From: Kordia sp039026955
Lineage (GTDB): Bacteria; Bacteroidota; Bacteroidia; Flavobacteriales; Flavobacteriaceae
DNA: 64,000 nt
NCBI GenBank assembly: GCA_039026955.1
Contig: JBCCLH010000011.1
Coordinates: 65,207-129,206 of the forward strand
Direction: 5' to 3'
The position numbers and the translations under genes are program-made. This document shows positions 32,542-41,107 of this stretch, piece by piece (position 1 is the first letter of the stretch; each line of letters starts with the position of its first letter). The notes beneath the pieces were generated by a model, which searched no databases, was not told where the DNA came from, and saw only the letters and a program-made list of their open reading frames with translations.

Positions 32542-33627
32542 TTAATTTTCTTGTGTTATATCTTTCATTTTGTAAAATTCAATACCTTTTTTCTTTAATG
32601 GATTTGTGCTCCATTCAGACCACGTGTTTGTATATGGATCATATCCGCACTTTAGAGGTTTTGAATAATAATCTTCTGGGGCTTCTACAAAAGCCCTACA
32701 ATCCGTACAGATATGACGAAATTCACAATCCTTGCAAGTATCGATATCATCCTTTGAAATACTCCACATTTGTTTGTACCCTCTAGTATGAATTGCTTCA
32801 GAAAGTGTCGTTTCTTTAATATTCCCAAAACTTTTTGGGAGAGCAGGACAATTTCTTATGTTACCGTTTGCATCTACAGATATTTTTTGATTAAGACACG
32901 AATTGTGGTTTTGTGACTCCATATAGTGTTCCATACTTGGAGAGAAAAATTTCTTACTGACAGTGCCACAATATGAAAAATTTGTAAATGGTTGATGTAC
33001 GTATATTATATCAGTAAACCCATGAGTTACTTTATCATTTTCTTTATCACTTGGTACTCCATGAATCAAAATCTTATTAAGACGTAGATGCTGTGTGCAT
33101 ATTTTTTTAAGAAAAACGGTATCTTTATTTTCAGTGTAAGGTATGATTAAACCAATATATTTAATTGATGATGATTTGAATAATGTCAAAATATTTTCTA
33201 AGTATTCATTTATTATATCTTTGTAAAAGATTAATTCCACATATTGACAACCCAAGGCTTCCAATTGTGAAATCGTATTTTTCAAAAGTGCGCTATCTCT
33301 CATTTCTTCCAAAACGCAATTTGTTATTTCAAACGGTGAATGATACTTAGTATCAATATTGGGGAAAAATGCTCGTTCTTTTTCTGAAAGATAGAATCCT
33401 AATTCATTTTCTATCAGGGAATCAAAATATTCATCAATAGTTGATTTATTTTCTAGACCATATTCTTCATAAATTTGTTCAATTGAGTTATTCTTAGCCT
33501 TCATAATAATTTCATATATATCATTAGGGATAAAAACAGTTTTCATACGCTGAGCATCAAATATAAGACTACGATTGAAACCATAGACTATAAAACAATT
33601 AGCGAATAAGTTAAAATATCTATTCAT
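32542..33627 (-). CDS. gwsS: Grasp-with-spasm system SPASM-domain peptide maturase (locus 1)
   Basis: 361 aa. The C-terminal SPASM-type Cys set is clear: SCLNQKISVDANGNIRNC, then TCKDCEFRHICTDCRAF and KPLKCGYDPYTN. I see no CxxxCxxC radical-SAM cluster motif in the N-terminal two thirds, so the protein may act as an auxiliary Fe-S or binding partner rather than a full radical enzyme. It works with the ATP-grasp protein at 33822 on the precursors at 34781 and 35037. Start overlaps the 69-aa gene by 8 bases. A close paralogue is at 37191. Confidence 0.88.
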   Translation of the reverse strand: MNRYFNLFANCFIVYGFNRSLIFDAQRMKTVFIPNDIYEIIMKAKNNSIEQIYEEYGLENKSTIDEYFDSLIENELGFYLSEKERAFFPNIDTKYHSPFEITNCVLEEMRDSALLKNTISQLEALGCQYVELIFYKDIINEYLENILTLFKSSSIKYIGLIIPYTENKDTVFLKKICTQHLRLNKILIHGVPSDKENDKVTHGFTDIIYVHQPFTNFSYCGTVSKKFFSPSMEHYMESQNHNSCLNQKISVDANGNIRNCPALPKSFGNIKETTLSEAIHTRGYKQMWSISKDDIDTCKDCEFRHICTDCRAFVEAPEDYYSKPLKCGYDPYTNTWSEWSTNPLKKKGIEFYKMKDITQEN

Positions 33628-33829
33628 GAGGAAATCGTGTAACGTGTTTAAGGTAATTTGAAATTGATATTGATGCCGTTCGATACTTTGGAGCAGATAT
33701 TTGTTTACCTGTAACCGTTGCGGTCTTTTTTATTTCAGTAATATGTGCGTCATGGAGTATAAGAGGTAGAATATCCTTTGTTTTTTCCAAACGATCTTCT
33801 ATTTCTTTTTTAGTTTTTCCGTTACTCAT
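33620..33829 (-). CDS. 69-aa protein coupled between the two maturases (locus 1)
   Basis: MSNGKTKKEIEDRLEKTKDI, basic and helical, then a Ser/Thr/Tyr-rich C-terminus (KYRTASISISNYLKHVTRF). It overlaps both neighbours by 8 bases, so its translation is tied to the ATP-grasp and SPASM genes. It lacks a precursor-like leader. Locus 2 has a small protein in the same place (38255-38446) with a different sequence. An adaptor or a modified peptide are both possible. Confidence 0.6.
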   Translation of the reverse strand: MSNGKTKKEIEDRLEKTKDILPLILHDAHITEIKKTATVTGKQISAPKYRTASISISNYLKHVTRFPHE

Positions 33830-34763
33830 GTGATAATTGTTTTAAATGAAGTGCTAATTCTCTATGAAGATAATAATTGCATGGTCGTGATACCATACCA
33901 TACTGACCAACTGGGTTGACTTCCAAAAAGATAAATTCTAATTGTGGAGTTACAATCATATCGATTGATCCACAGTTCAGATCCAATTTCTCCATTAATG
34001 CAATTATTTTTTGTTGTATATGAATTGGAACAGTAAATGGTACGTTTCTATTGGGCTTTTTATCATTGTAGTTTCTAAAATCAACAGCAGTCGTATCATC
34101 ATTTTGAGAAAAAATCGCCATTGCCCAAAACTTTCGGTGCATATAGAATATGCGTAATTCATATCTTTTTTCAATATAATGTTGAACTAAACTCGGAAAG
34201 AATTTTTGCGGTGTTTTCTCTGTGCTGTTAATTTTTTTTGTAAGTATGTTGTAATTAACGAAATCTGATGGAATAATTCCATACCCAGAAATTGATTTTG
34301 TTGCAAAATCAGTTTCTTTACTCTCTAAAATCTCATTGAGATATGTTTTAGTACTTACAAGATATTCTTGTGGTGTTGTAAGTCCGACTGAGCGTGCAGT
34401 TTCAGTTACAATCAATTTATTAACGTCTGCATTCTTAAAACGATTGATGTGAGGTAATTGTGCTAATTTGTAATATATATACTCGCGTAATTTTTCAAGT
34501 TCAATTTTTTTAAATTCATCAATATCGATAAGTTTAGTGATGTATAATTTGAAGTTGAGAAACCCTCTTCGATACCATACTGCTTTAAGATCAGATAGTA
34601 AAAATGAGAAAGATGGTGAGCGAAATTCAATATCATCATTATGAAATGATACTTCAATCACATCCTTCTCATTTATACGAATCCAAGGAAGGTCAAAATG
34701 ATTTAACCAATCAATGACCATTAATGTAGAGTGATCGTGTTCTGATGTAATGATTAAAAGCAT
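33822..34763 (-). CDS. gwsG: Grasp-with-spasm system ATP-grasp peptide ligase (locus 1)
   Basis: 313 aa, ATP-grasp fold of the graspetide-ligase type. These enzymes link Asp/Glu side chains of the precursor core to Thr/Ser or Lys as ester or amide bridges, using ATP. Visible: N-terminal MLLIITSEHDHSTLMVIDWL, AVWYRRGFLNF, the ATP-binding Lys region DFATKSISGYGI, VQHYIEKRYELRIFYMHRKF, and the metal site segment LDLNCGSIDMIV with FIFLEVNPVGQYG. It lies 17 bases downstream of a precursor gene. A paralogue is at 38446. Confidence 0.9.
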   Translation of the reverse strand: MLLIITSEHDHSTLMVIDWLNHFDLPWIRINEKDVIEVSFHNDDIEFRSPSFSFLLSDLKAVWYRRGFLNFKLYITKLIDIDEFKKIELEKLREYIYYKLAQLPHINRFKNADVNKLIVTETARSVGLTTPQEYLVSTKTYLNEILESKETDFATKSISGYGIIPSDFVNYNILTKKINSTEKTPQKFFPSLVQHYIEKRYELRIFYMHRKFWAMAIFSQNDDTTAVDFRNYNDKKPNRNVPFTVPIHIQQKIIALMEKLDLNCGSIDMIVTPQLEFIFLEVNPVGQYGMVSRPCNYYLHRELALHLKQLSHE

Positions 34764-34780
34764 AACCTTCCTTCAATTAA

Positions 34781-35008
34781 TTATCCATTCACACAATTAT
34801 TGTGATCACAAATAGTTACTTCATCTTTTACAACTTTACCGTCAACCTTACGAATATAGTGATGGTCTCCGACACCTTCATGACAAGTATCTACCAACGA
34901 CCAACAAGTACTTGTTCTGTCATCTCCACCAGTAATGTAATACTGCTCTTGTTCGCTTAATACATTAGATGCAAATATTTTCGAATTTAATTTCTGTAAT
35001 TTTTTCAT
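34781..35008 (-). CDS. gwsA: Graspetide precursor peptide (locus 1, peptide A)
   Basis: 75 aa. Leader MKKLQKLNSKIFASNVLSEQ then EQYYITGGDD, ending in a Gly-Gly like boundary. The core has four Cys and many Thr/Ser with Asp/Glu (TSTCWSLVDTCHEGVGDHHY, later DEVTICDHNNCVNG), the right mix for ATP-grasp crosslinks. It sits next to the ligase gene. The leader MKKLxKLxxK is shared with the peptide at 35037, so both are probably recognised by the same enzyme. Confidence 0.82.
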   Translation of the reverse strand: MKKLQKLNSKIFASNVLSEQEQYYITGGDDRTSTCWSLVDTCHEGVGDHHYIRKVDGKVVKDEVTICDHNNCVNG

Positions 35009-35036
35009 TTTTGTTTATTTAAAAGGTTACTACTAT

Positions 35037-35267
35037 TTAGCATTCGTATTCGTCAGATACGGTAACTGTTTCTTTCTCAGTTCCGTCAGCATAATCTCTA
35101 CGGACTGTTCTTTGATTGTCACAGGTATTATTACTTCCCTCTGTTGCATCATTACATATATAACGAGAAGTAACTCGATTTTGCATTCCTGTAATAAAAT
35201 ACATTTGTTCTTCAGTAACAAGGTTTTCTGAACCTAATTTACCTTTCAATTTTGATAATTTTTTCAT
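35037..35267 (-). CDS. gwsA: Graspetide precursor peptide (locus 1, peptide B)
   Basis: 76 aa. Leader MKKLSKLKGKLGSENLVTEE then QMYFITGMQN: same frame as peptide A but with GM instead of GG. The core is rich in Thr, Asp and Glu (DYADGTEKETVTVSDEYEC) and has three Cys. It is 28 bases upstream of peptide A and in the same operon. An overlapping ORF in another frame (35033-35221) is a shadow. Confidence 0.8.
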   Translation of the reverse strand: MKKLSKLKGKLGSENLVTEEQMYFITGMQNRVTSRYICNDATEGSNNTCDNQRTVRRDYADGTEKETVTVSDEYEC

Positions 35268-35344
35268 TTCTAAAAAAGTTTAAATGTTAATAAATTGCAT
35301 ACATTTAGGTATGCTTCTAATATATTGACTCCTGTAAAGTTTGA

Positions 35345-36268
35345 CTAGTATTCACTTTCATCAGGATACAATATCTTGTCGCGCCATTGTTCATATCCTA
35401 GATTCGGAAGTCCAATGGACTGTCTTCGTTTATTTATTTCGGACGTATCAACACTCATAAGTGGAGCATTTTGATACGTACCATAATATTGTTCTTTTCC
35501 TGCGTAAATGAGGAGTTGGTCTTCCATAAAACCAACGTAGCGCGGATTTGCTTTTCCTTGTCTCACATATTTTAATATCGTTGGTATAAAGTAATTTCTT
35601 CGAATGGAGTCTTTGGTGTGCAACAGTAAGGCATCGATATTTACAAAATCATCATTAATTGTGTAGTTTCCAATAACTCTATCTGAAGGAAAACCGTATG
35701 TTTCAAAAATGTTTTTCAGTTCCCTTGCATTCAAAAGGTCAATACTATCTTGCTTTTGTTTATTTTCTTTGTATGAACCATTTCTATACAACTGATCACT
35801 ACTTTTCATTGATACAATTTTTTCTCGTAGGGATAAATTAATAGACGAGATATACTTATTTTTTAGTTTCTTAACATCATTATCAAACTGCGATTGTACC
35901 TTGTGATAGTGTATTTTCAAAATTGAATCTTTTATCAAATATTTCGTAGGATATCCATACTTTGAGATAAGTTCAGTAAACTCATTATATGATACTTCTT
36001 TGTTCAAGATAATTTTGAGTTTGATGTACGTGCTTATTTCATTTACTGGATTTGTATTAAGTGGTTCATGAGTTAAAAAAAGCGAATGTAAAATGTCATA
36101 ACTTTTTTCATAATCCTTCATAATAAATAAGCTGTCTGCGGTATAAATTTTTGCATAATAGTCAGAAGCTAAATAGTCAGTTGTATTATGAGTACATGAC
36201 ATAATAGAAAATAATAAGATTATGATAATAGAATGTTTCATTTGAAAAATAGTACTGTATAACTTCAT
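35345..36268 (-). CDS. DUF6624-like lipoprotein (paralogue 1)
   Basis: 307 aa with a lipoprotein signal (MKHSIIIILLFSIMSC; MKLYSTIFQ leads). Residues 150-300 match the DUF6624 pattern as I know it: MKSSDQLYRNGSYKENKQKQ, IFETYGFPSDRVIGNY, LLHTKDSIRRNYFIPTILKY, GKANPRYVGFMEDQLLIYAG, YYGTYQ and INKRRQSIGLPNLGYE. Function unknown. It overlaps paralogue 2 by 4 bases and precedes the precursor genes, so it is part of the RiPP operon, maybe for sensing or immunity. Confidence 0.72.
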   Translation of the reverse strand: MKLYSTIFQMKHSIIIILLFSIMSCTHNTTDYLASDYYAKIYTADSLFIMKDYEKSYDILHSLFLTHEPLNTNPVNEISTYIKLKIILNKEVSYNEFTELISKYGYPTKYLIKDSILKIHYHKVQSQFDNDVKKLKNKYISSINLSLREKIVSMKSSDQLYRNGSYKENKQKQDSIDLLNARELKNIFETYGFPSDRVIGNYTINDDFVNIDALLLHTKDSIRRNYFIPTILKYVRQGKANPRYVGFMEDQLLIYAGKEQYYGTYQNAPLMSVDTSEINKRRQSIGLPNLGYEQWRDKILYPDESEY

Positions 36269-37176
36269 TTAAATTCAGGGTATAGGATTCGGTAACGCCA
36301 GTCTTCATAGCCATAAGATGGTAAACCAATTGATGCTCGTCGTCTATTTATTTCAGCTTCTGAAGCCTCTGTGATGGGAGACGATGAATACGTTCCATAA
36401 TATTGTTCAAAACCATCGTAGAGTAATAATTGGTCATACATTGTTCCTACTAAGCGAGGATTAGCTTTTCCTTGATGTACGTACTCTTTAACTTTCGGTA
36501 TAAAATAATGTTCTCGAATTGAATCACGAGTATGTAATAGTAAGGCATTTATATTAGGACTATTATTATCAACTGAATATTCTCCTATGAGCTTTTTTGA
36601 TGGAAAACCATAGGTGTTAAAAATGTGTATTAACTTTTCTGTATTTGTGCTATCAATACGGGTTTGTTCTTCTTGATACGTTCCATAATTATCTCGATAA
36701 AGTTGATCTTCTGATTTCATTCTTAAAATTTGATTTCTCAAGTCAAGATTAATCGAGGAGAGATATTGTTTTTGTAATTGAGGAGTATCGTGTATAAGTT
36801 GTTGTTCGTTCTGCTCATAAAAAGCACCTAGCACATCATCATTTTTCAAATATGATTCTGTATAACCATACACACTTATTAAACGAGTAAATTCATCATA
36901 AGAGACATCTTTTTTGAGCAAAATCTTCAATTTTATATACGTTATTAATTCATTATAAATTTCCATGTCAATCGGTTCAAAGCGTGAAAAGGTTTGTTCC
37001 AAAATGTTATAGCTTTGTTCATATTCTTTCACGATGTAGAGACTATCTGCCATATAGATATTTGAATAGTACCCTTCTGTGACGTAATTACGAGAAGGAT
37101 CACTCTGATTGCATGATACGCACATAATTATATGTATTATAATAAATATTGATGTGATGACTTTATTTTTAATCAA
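36265..37176 (-). CDS. DUF6624-like lipoprotein (paralogue 2)
   Basis: 303 aa. Signal and lipobox SIFIIIHIIMCVSC. Aligns along its whole length with paralogue 1: MKSEDQLYRDNYGTYQEEQT, IFNTYGFPSKKLIGEY, LLHTRDSIREHYFIPKVKEY, GKANPRLVGTMYDQLLLYDG, INRRRASIGLPSYGYE. Tandem duplication is evident. It begins 15 bases after the SPASM gene of locus 2 and overlaps paralogue 1 by 4, so it bridges both RiPP loci. Confidence 0.72.
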   Translation of the reverse strand: MIKNKVITSIFIIIHIIMCVSCNQSDPSRNYVTEGYYSNIYMADSLYIVKEYEQSYNILEQTFSRFEPIDMEIYNELITYIKLKILLKKDVSYDEFTRLISVYGYTESYLKNDDVLGAFYEQNEQQLIHDTPQLQKQYLSSINLDLRNQILRMKSEDQLYRDNYGTYQEEQTRIDSTNTEKLIHIFNTYGFPSKKLIGEYSVDNNSPNINALLLHTRDSIREHYFIPKVKEYVHQGKANPRLVGTMYDQLLLYDGFEQYYGTYSSSPITEASEAEINRRRASIGLPSYGYEDWRYRILYPEFK

Positions 37177-37190
37177 ATGGATATCTTATT

Positions 37191-38258
37191 TTAAAATAGT
37201 TTGTATTCAGTTATAGCTGTTTGTTTGAGAGGATTCTGCGACCAATCACTCCATTCATTGGTGTAGGGATCGTATCCGCATTTAAGCGGTTTGGAAAATA
37301 TATCATTTGGGTCTTCAATATATGCTCTACAATCAGTACATACATGGCGAAACTCACAATCTTGGCACACTTTTATTTCATCTTTTTTAATAGTCCAAAG
37401 TTTTGTGAACTTTTCATTTTTTAATACCTCAGACAAAGATGTATTGTTAATGTTTCCATAGTCTGTTTGCATTGATGGGCAGTTCTTTATATTACCATCA
37501 AAATCTATTCCCATTTTTTTATTGAGACATGAATTATATGATAATGATTCAAAGACTTTATCTTTATTAACTACCATATAATCCAAAGAGATATTTCCGC
37601 AAGATCTACAGTCGATAATTGGTTTTTTCGTTTTGATTACTTTAAATAGAAATGGTTCTCCATATTCTAATATTGAGTCTTTCTCACAATCAAATAAAAT
37701 GAACTGAACTATCTTATTTGGAGTCTTATTAATTAGAGGAAGAAATTCTTCAATATTTGAATAATAACGAGTTGTTATTTCTATTGAACGTAAAGAACTG
37801 TTTCTCGATAATGTATTAATGATTTGTATATCTTCAATCTGTAAGTCGGTATGTAATAAAATATGTAATGAGTGACATTCAAGTTCATGTAATTGATTGA
37901 AAATAGGTGTTAAATATTCACGGTCTACCTCCCTTAACTCCAATATGAAATTCGAAATTTTATGATAACTTTTAAAAATAGTATCAATTTTCGGAAAATT
38001 GCTTTTTTCTAATTCTGAGCAATAAAAACCATATTCGTTTTCTTCAATGTAATCTAAATATTCTTCAATAATTTCCTTATTATCTTCACCATAATGTTTT
38101 ATGGTTTCATTAATACTGTGATTCTCCAAAAAGAGTAATACCTCATACATTTCATTGGGTATGAGAGCAAAATCATTACGCTGAATATCACAAATAGTTG
38201 AGCGCTGATCTCCTTTCACTAAAAGGCAATTTGAAAATAAAATAAAGTGAGTATTCAT
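37191..38258 (-). CDS. gwsS: Grasp-with-spasm system SPASM-domain peptide maturase (locus 2)
   Basis: 355 aa, close paralogue of the protein at 32542. SPASM cysteines: SCLNKKMGIDFDGNIKNC, VCQDCEFRHVCTDCRAYIED and KPLKCGYDPYTN. Again there is no CxxxCxxC radical-SAM motif in the N-terminal part, although an extra PIIDCRSCGN Cys pair occurs at about residue 215. The start overlaps the 63-aa gene in ATGA. It acts with the ligase at 38446 on the precursor at 39434. Confidence 0.87.
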   Translation of the reverse strand: MNTHFILFSNCLLVKGDQRSTICDIQRNDFALIPNEMYEVLLFLENHSINETIKHYGEDNKEIIEEYLDYIEENEYGFYCSELEKSNFPKIDTIFKSYHKISNFILELREVDREYLTPIFNQLHELECHSLHILLHTDLQIEDIQIINTLSRNSSLRSIEITTRYYSNIEEFLPLINKTPNKIVQFILFDCEKDSILEYGEPFLFKVIKTKKPIIDCRSCGNISLDYMVVNKDKVFESLSYNSCLNKKMGIDFDGNIKNCPSMQTDYGNINNTSLSEVLKNEKFTKLWTIKKDEIKVCQDCEFRHVCTDCRAYIEDPNDIFSKPLKCGYDPYTNEWSDWSQNPLKQTAITEYKLF

Positions 38259-38446
38259 AAATAACGGACTATGTCTTTGTAAAATGGAATTACGTTGTAG
38301 GCATTTGTCTGGTAATGATCATTTTGAGATAATTTTGAAATTTCTCTTACTTCATCACCCTCTTCAACTGATGAAAATTCAGCATGTTTAAAACTTGCTG
38401 GAAGTTTAGTTTCATGATCTTTTAAGAACTTATTTACTTTTATCAT
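38255..38446 (-). CDS. 63-aa protein coupled between the two maturases (locus 2)
   Basis: MIKVNKFLKDHETKLPASFK, acidic middle, ending NAYNVIPFYKDIVRYL. Its start overlaps the ligase stop by one base and its stop overlaps the SPASM start by four, so it is strictly coupled. It takes the same place as the 69-aa protein of locus 1 but I see no clear sequence similarity beyond a polar, aromatic C-terminal end. Confidence 0.6.
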   Translation of the reverse strand: MIKVNKFLKDHETKLPASFKHAEFSSVEEGDEVREISKLSQNDHYQTNAYNVIPFYKDIVRYL

Positions 38447-39378
38447 TATGCTATTAATGTTTGAGCCACTTTTTCTTCTAGGTAGTAATTACATGGGTAT
38501 GATACCATGCCAAATTGACCAAGTGGATTTACTTCTAAAAAGTAATACTCAAGTTTATTATTGACTATCATATCTATAGAGGCAGTATCCAATTCCATTA
38601 GTTTCATTAACTGTTGTAATTTTTTTTCAATTTCATGCGGAATCTTATATGGAACAGTTCTATTAGGTTTCTTTTTATTGTATTTTCTAAAATCTATTTG
38701 AGTTTGTGTATCTTTTTGAGAAAAAATTGCCATTGGATAAAATGTTCCTCTTAGATAAAAGATTCTTAACTCATACCTTTTTTCTATATACTCTTGAAAG
38801 TATGTCGGAGCAAAACGTTCAGAATAATCATCAATATTTTCTACAATAGAAGTATAGAGCGTACCAAAATCAGTTTTACTTAAATAGAAAAAACCATTTC
38901 CTGCAACTGCTTTTGTGATAGTCTTATGCTGCTTCAATACTTTTTTCAATTCATCTTTAGTATTAAGAATGTATGATTTTGGGGTTTTAAGTCCTATACT
39001 TTTTGAGAAATCATTAACAATGAGTTTGTTTGTTATTGAAGAATTAATATTTCCCAAGCTGTTTTTTTTATGCAACAGATGGTAATAGTAATTTTTTAAA
39101 TGATAATTTTCCTCTTTTAAAAAAGGAAGTAAATGAGAAGGTAATCTCTCCAGATCATACTTATAATTTAAGAAACCTCTTCTATACCAAAATGATGTCA
39201 CTTCTGAAAGATATAATTTAGACTCTCCATTAATAACCAAGACGACATCATCATGTAGATTATGAACTTCAATAGAATCCTCTAAATTAATTTTAATCCA
39301 TTTCTGATTGTAGTACTCAATCCATTTAATCACTTCTACTGTTGTTTTGTCCTTTTTTTCAGAAAGTATTACAATCAT
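38446..39378 (-). CDS. gwsG: Grasp-with-spasm system ATP-grasp peptide ligase (locus 2)
   Basis: 310 aa, paralogue of the ligase at 33822. Shared landmarks: SFWYRRGFLNYKYD, ITKAVAGNGFFYL (ATP-binding Lys strand), FQEYIEKRYELRIFYLRGTF, PMAIFSQKD, FRKYNKKKPNRTVPYKIP and LDTASIDMIVNNKLEYYFLE with NPLGQFGMVSYPC. It lies 55 bases downstream of its precursor. Expected to make ester or amide side-chain bridges in the peptide at 39434. Confidence 0.9.
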   Translation of the reverse strand: MIVILSEKKDKTTVEVIKWIEYYNQKWIKINLEDSIEVHNLHDDVVLVINGESKLYLSEVTSFWYRRGFLNYKYDLERLPSHLLPFLKEENYHLKNYYYHLLHKKNSLGNINSSITNKLIVNDFSKSIGLKTPKSYILNTKDELKKVLKQHKTITKAVAGNGFFYLSKTDFGTLYTSIVENIDDYSERFAPTYFQEYIEKRYELRIFYLRGTFYPMAIFSQKDTQTQIDFRKYNKKKPNRTVPYKIPHEIEKKLQQLMKLMELDTASIDMIVNNKLEYYFLEVNPLGQFGMVSYPCNYYLEEKVAQTLIA

Positions 39379-39433
39379 TTGTCTACATAGCTTATATACG
39401 GGTTGGTATTTGACCCAACCCGTATTGTTTGTT

Positions 39434-39688
39434 TTACTGATCTCCCATTATAGAAAGAGATTCCTTATCTACAATTAAAATGAATTCGTTACCGTTATCA
39501 TCATATAATTGTGTTCCACAATCAGTATCTCTATTAGGACCTAAATCTGTAGAAACCTCAGAACTTGTTGTTGTAGGATTTCCTCCTCCAATACCTCCAC
39601 GGATGCTCAAAGAAGTATCTTTTTGTGTTAATACATTCTTCTTTTCTTTTGCAAAATCTTTTAATGATTTTAATTTTTTCATAATCAA
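39434..39688 (-). CDS. gwsA: Graspetide precursor peptide (locus 2)
   Basis: 84 aa (82 if the ATG at 39682 is used). Leader MKKLKSLKDFAKEKKNVLTQ then SIRGGIGGGNPTTTSSEV: double-Gly region followed by a Thr/Ser and Asp/Glu core (STDLGPNRDTDCG), unlike the cores of locus 1. The tail NEFILIVDKESLSIMGDQ is acidic. The two loci therefore make different products. Confidence 0.8.
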   Translation of the reverse strand: MIMKKLKSLKDFAKEKKNVLTQKDTSLSIRGGIGGGNPTTTSSEVSTDLGPNRDTDCGTQLYDDNGNEFILIVDKESLSIMGDQ

Positions 39689-39727
39689 TGATTTAAATGT
39701 TAATACTAAATTTATGTAGAGATTCCT

Positions 39728-40630
39728 TTAAAGACCAACTTTGTACTTTTTTAAAATTAACTCTACAATTTTTTTTCTGGTTTCCAAAGGTGGAAGACCT
39801 ATAGCAATTCTTCGTTTGTCTAAATTTTTGAAATCTTTTATTTCTGAACTATCGAGGTTACGGTACATTGCATACGTATATTTTTTATGATTTCTATCAA
39901 AACTATCTACCATAAAACCCAATGCTCTTGGCGGACATTCGCCATTTTTTATTGCGTTTAATAGTATCGGTTTGAAATAATCAATATCATTAAAATGCAT
40001 GAGCATGAATGTTACCCCAGTTTTATTATTTTTTGTTGAGCGTCCAATAAGATTCTCATTAGGGAATCCATATTGTTTTATAATGCGCTTCATTTTTTGT
40101 TGATTAATACTATCAACTACCTTCATTTTTTCATAATCCAAATCTTCCCGCACATCTTGATCTAACTGATACATAGAGATTATTTCCTTTCTCAATAATG
40201 AATCAATATTCTTACTATACTTTTCTGTAAATACATTGGCATTTCGCTGTAATTTTTTCTGAAATCTTTTTTTGAGTAGTTCTGAAATAACAGAATTACT
40301 TTGTATGGATTCGTATGAATAACCATTGATGATTGCATGCTTTAATAGTTTGTATGCTTTTCTATGTTCTCCTTTTCTCGCGGAAAGTTCAGCATACATT
40401 ATCGTTTCATAAATTTCTTGTTGATTCAATAATTTACAATCAGAGTTTAAATTATTAAGAATGTCATAAGCTTTATCATAATCTTCTTGTAAGTAGTATA
40501 ACTGCGCCTTGTATACATCTTGATAGTAATCAGTTATATAATTACATTTTTCATTTTGACAGAATGAATATGTGATAAATAATAACGAACAATAAGTAAA
40601 AAATGCTCTCATATTAATAGTTAAATTCAT
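39728..40630 (-). CDS. DUF6624-like exported protein (paralogue 3)
   Basis: 300 aa. Sec signal MRAFFTYCSLLFITYSFCQ (from the second Met). The N-terminal half has a TPR-like pair (AQLYYLQEDYDKAYDILNNL). The C-terminal half keeps the DUF6624 landmarks MYQLDQDVREDLDYEKMKVV, IIKQYGFPNENLIGR, LMHFNDIDYFKPILLNAI, RALGFMVDSFDRN and LDKRRIAIGLPPLE. More divergent than paralogues 1 and 2. It precedes the precursor of locus 2 by 40 bases and is probably the first gene of the whole leftward RiPP operon. Confidence 0.68.
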   Translation of the reverse strand: MNLTINMRAFFTYCSLLFITYSFCQNEKCNYITDYYQDVYKAQLYYLQEDYDKAYDILNNLNSDCKLLNQQEIYETIMYAELSARKGEHRKAYKLLKHAIINGYSYESIQSNSVISELLKKRFQKKLQRNANVFTEKYSKNIDSLLRKEIISMYQLDQDVREDLDYEKMKVVDSINQQKMKRIIKQYGFPNENLIGRSTKNNKTGVTFMLMHFNDIDYFKPILLNAIKNGECPPRALGFMVDSFDRNHKKYTYAMYRNLDSSEIKDFKNLDKRRIAIGLPPLETRKKIVELILKKYKVGL

Positions 40631-41107
40631 ATTTTTTACAACGTAAATTTCTTCAATCTAGTATAGATATTTATTATATCCAAATATTTTTCATAAGCGT
40701 TAAATTTTACAAATAAGCGTTGAATTTAATGCTAAAAAGCAATCTTTTTCATGTTAAAAATATGTTATCAGTTTTTGGACTTCATTTTTCATTAGAAAAA
40801 TATTTTGTAAAAACTATCCATTATCTGTTTTAACAGTAATCAAATGCTTTTTATTACATCTTCAATAAAATGAAAAAGTAATATGTCTTAGGTGGGTATT
40901 TGGTTTTTGGGAGGTTAATTAGTTTTGTAGTATAAAACTGTTATAAACTTATGAATAATAAATTTATCCTACAAGACTTCTCGTATATTAGTTGAAAAAA
41001 ATACATAAGCGTTACATTTTGGATGATAAATGGTTTGTTTTAAGACTAAGATCTTTAATTTAGAAAAAATTACACTTACTAATTGTTCCCATAGTTATTG
41101 ATTTTTT
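40631..41107. promoter_or_regulatory. Intergenic region with three ATAAGCGTT elements
   Basis: 477 bases without a gene between the RiPP operon and the FG-GAP gene. ATAAGCGTT occurs at 40693 and 40713 (exactly 20 bases apart, each followed by nAATTT) and again at 41005, all in the same orientation. This spacing puts two sites on one face of the helix, as for a regulator. The RiPP operon promoter must lie here. Otherwise only AT-rich sequence is seen. Confidence 0.4.

Noticed and set aside
35033..35221. 62-aa ORF as an extra precursor peptide
   Set aside because: It overlaps the real precursor at 35037-35267 in another frame and lacks the MKKL-type leader.
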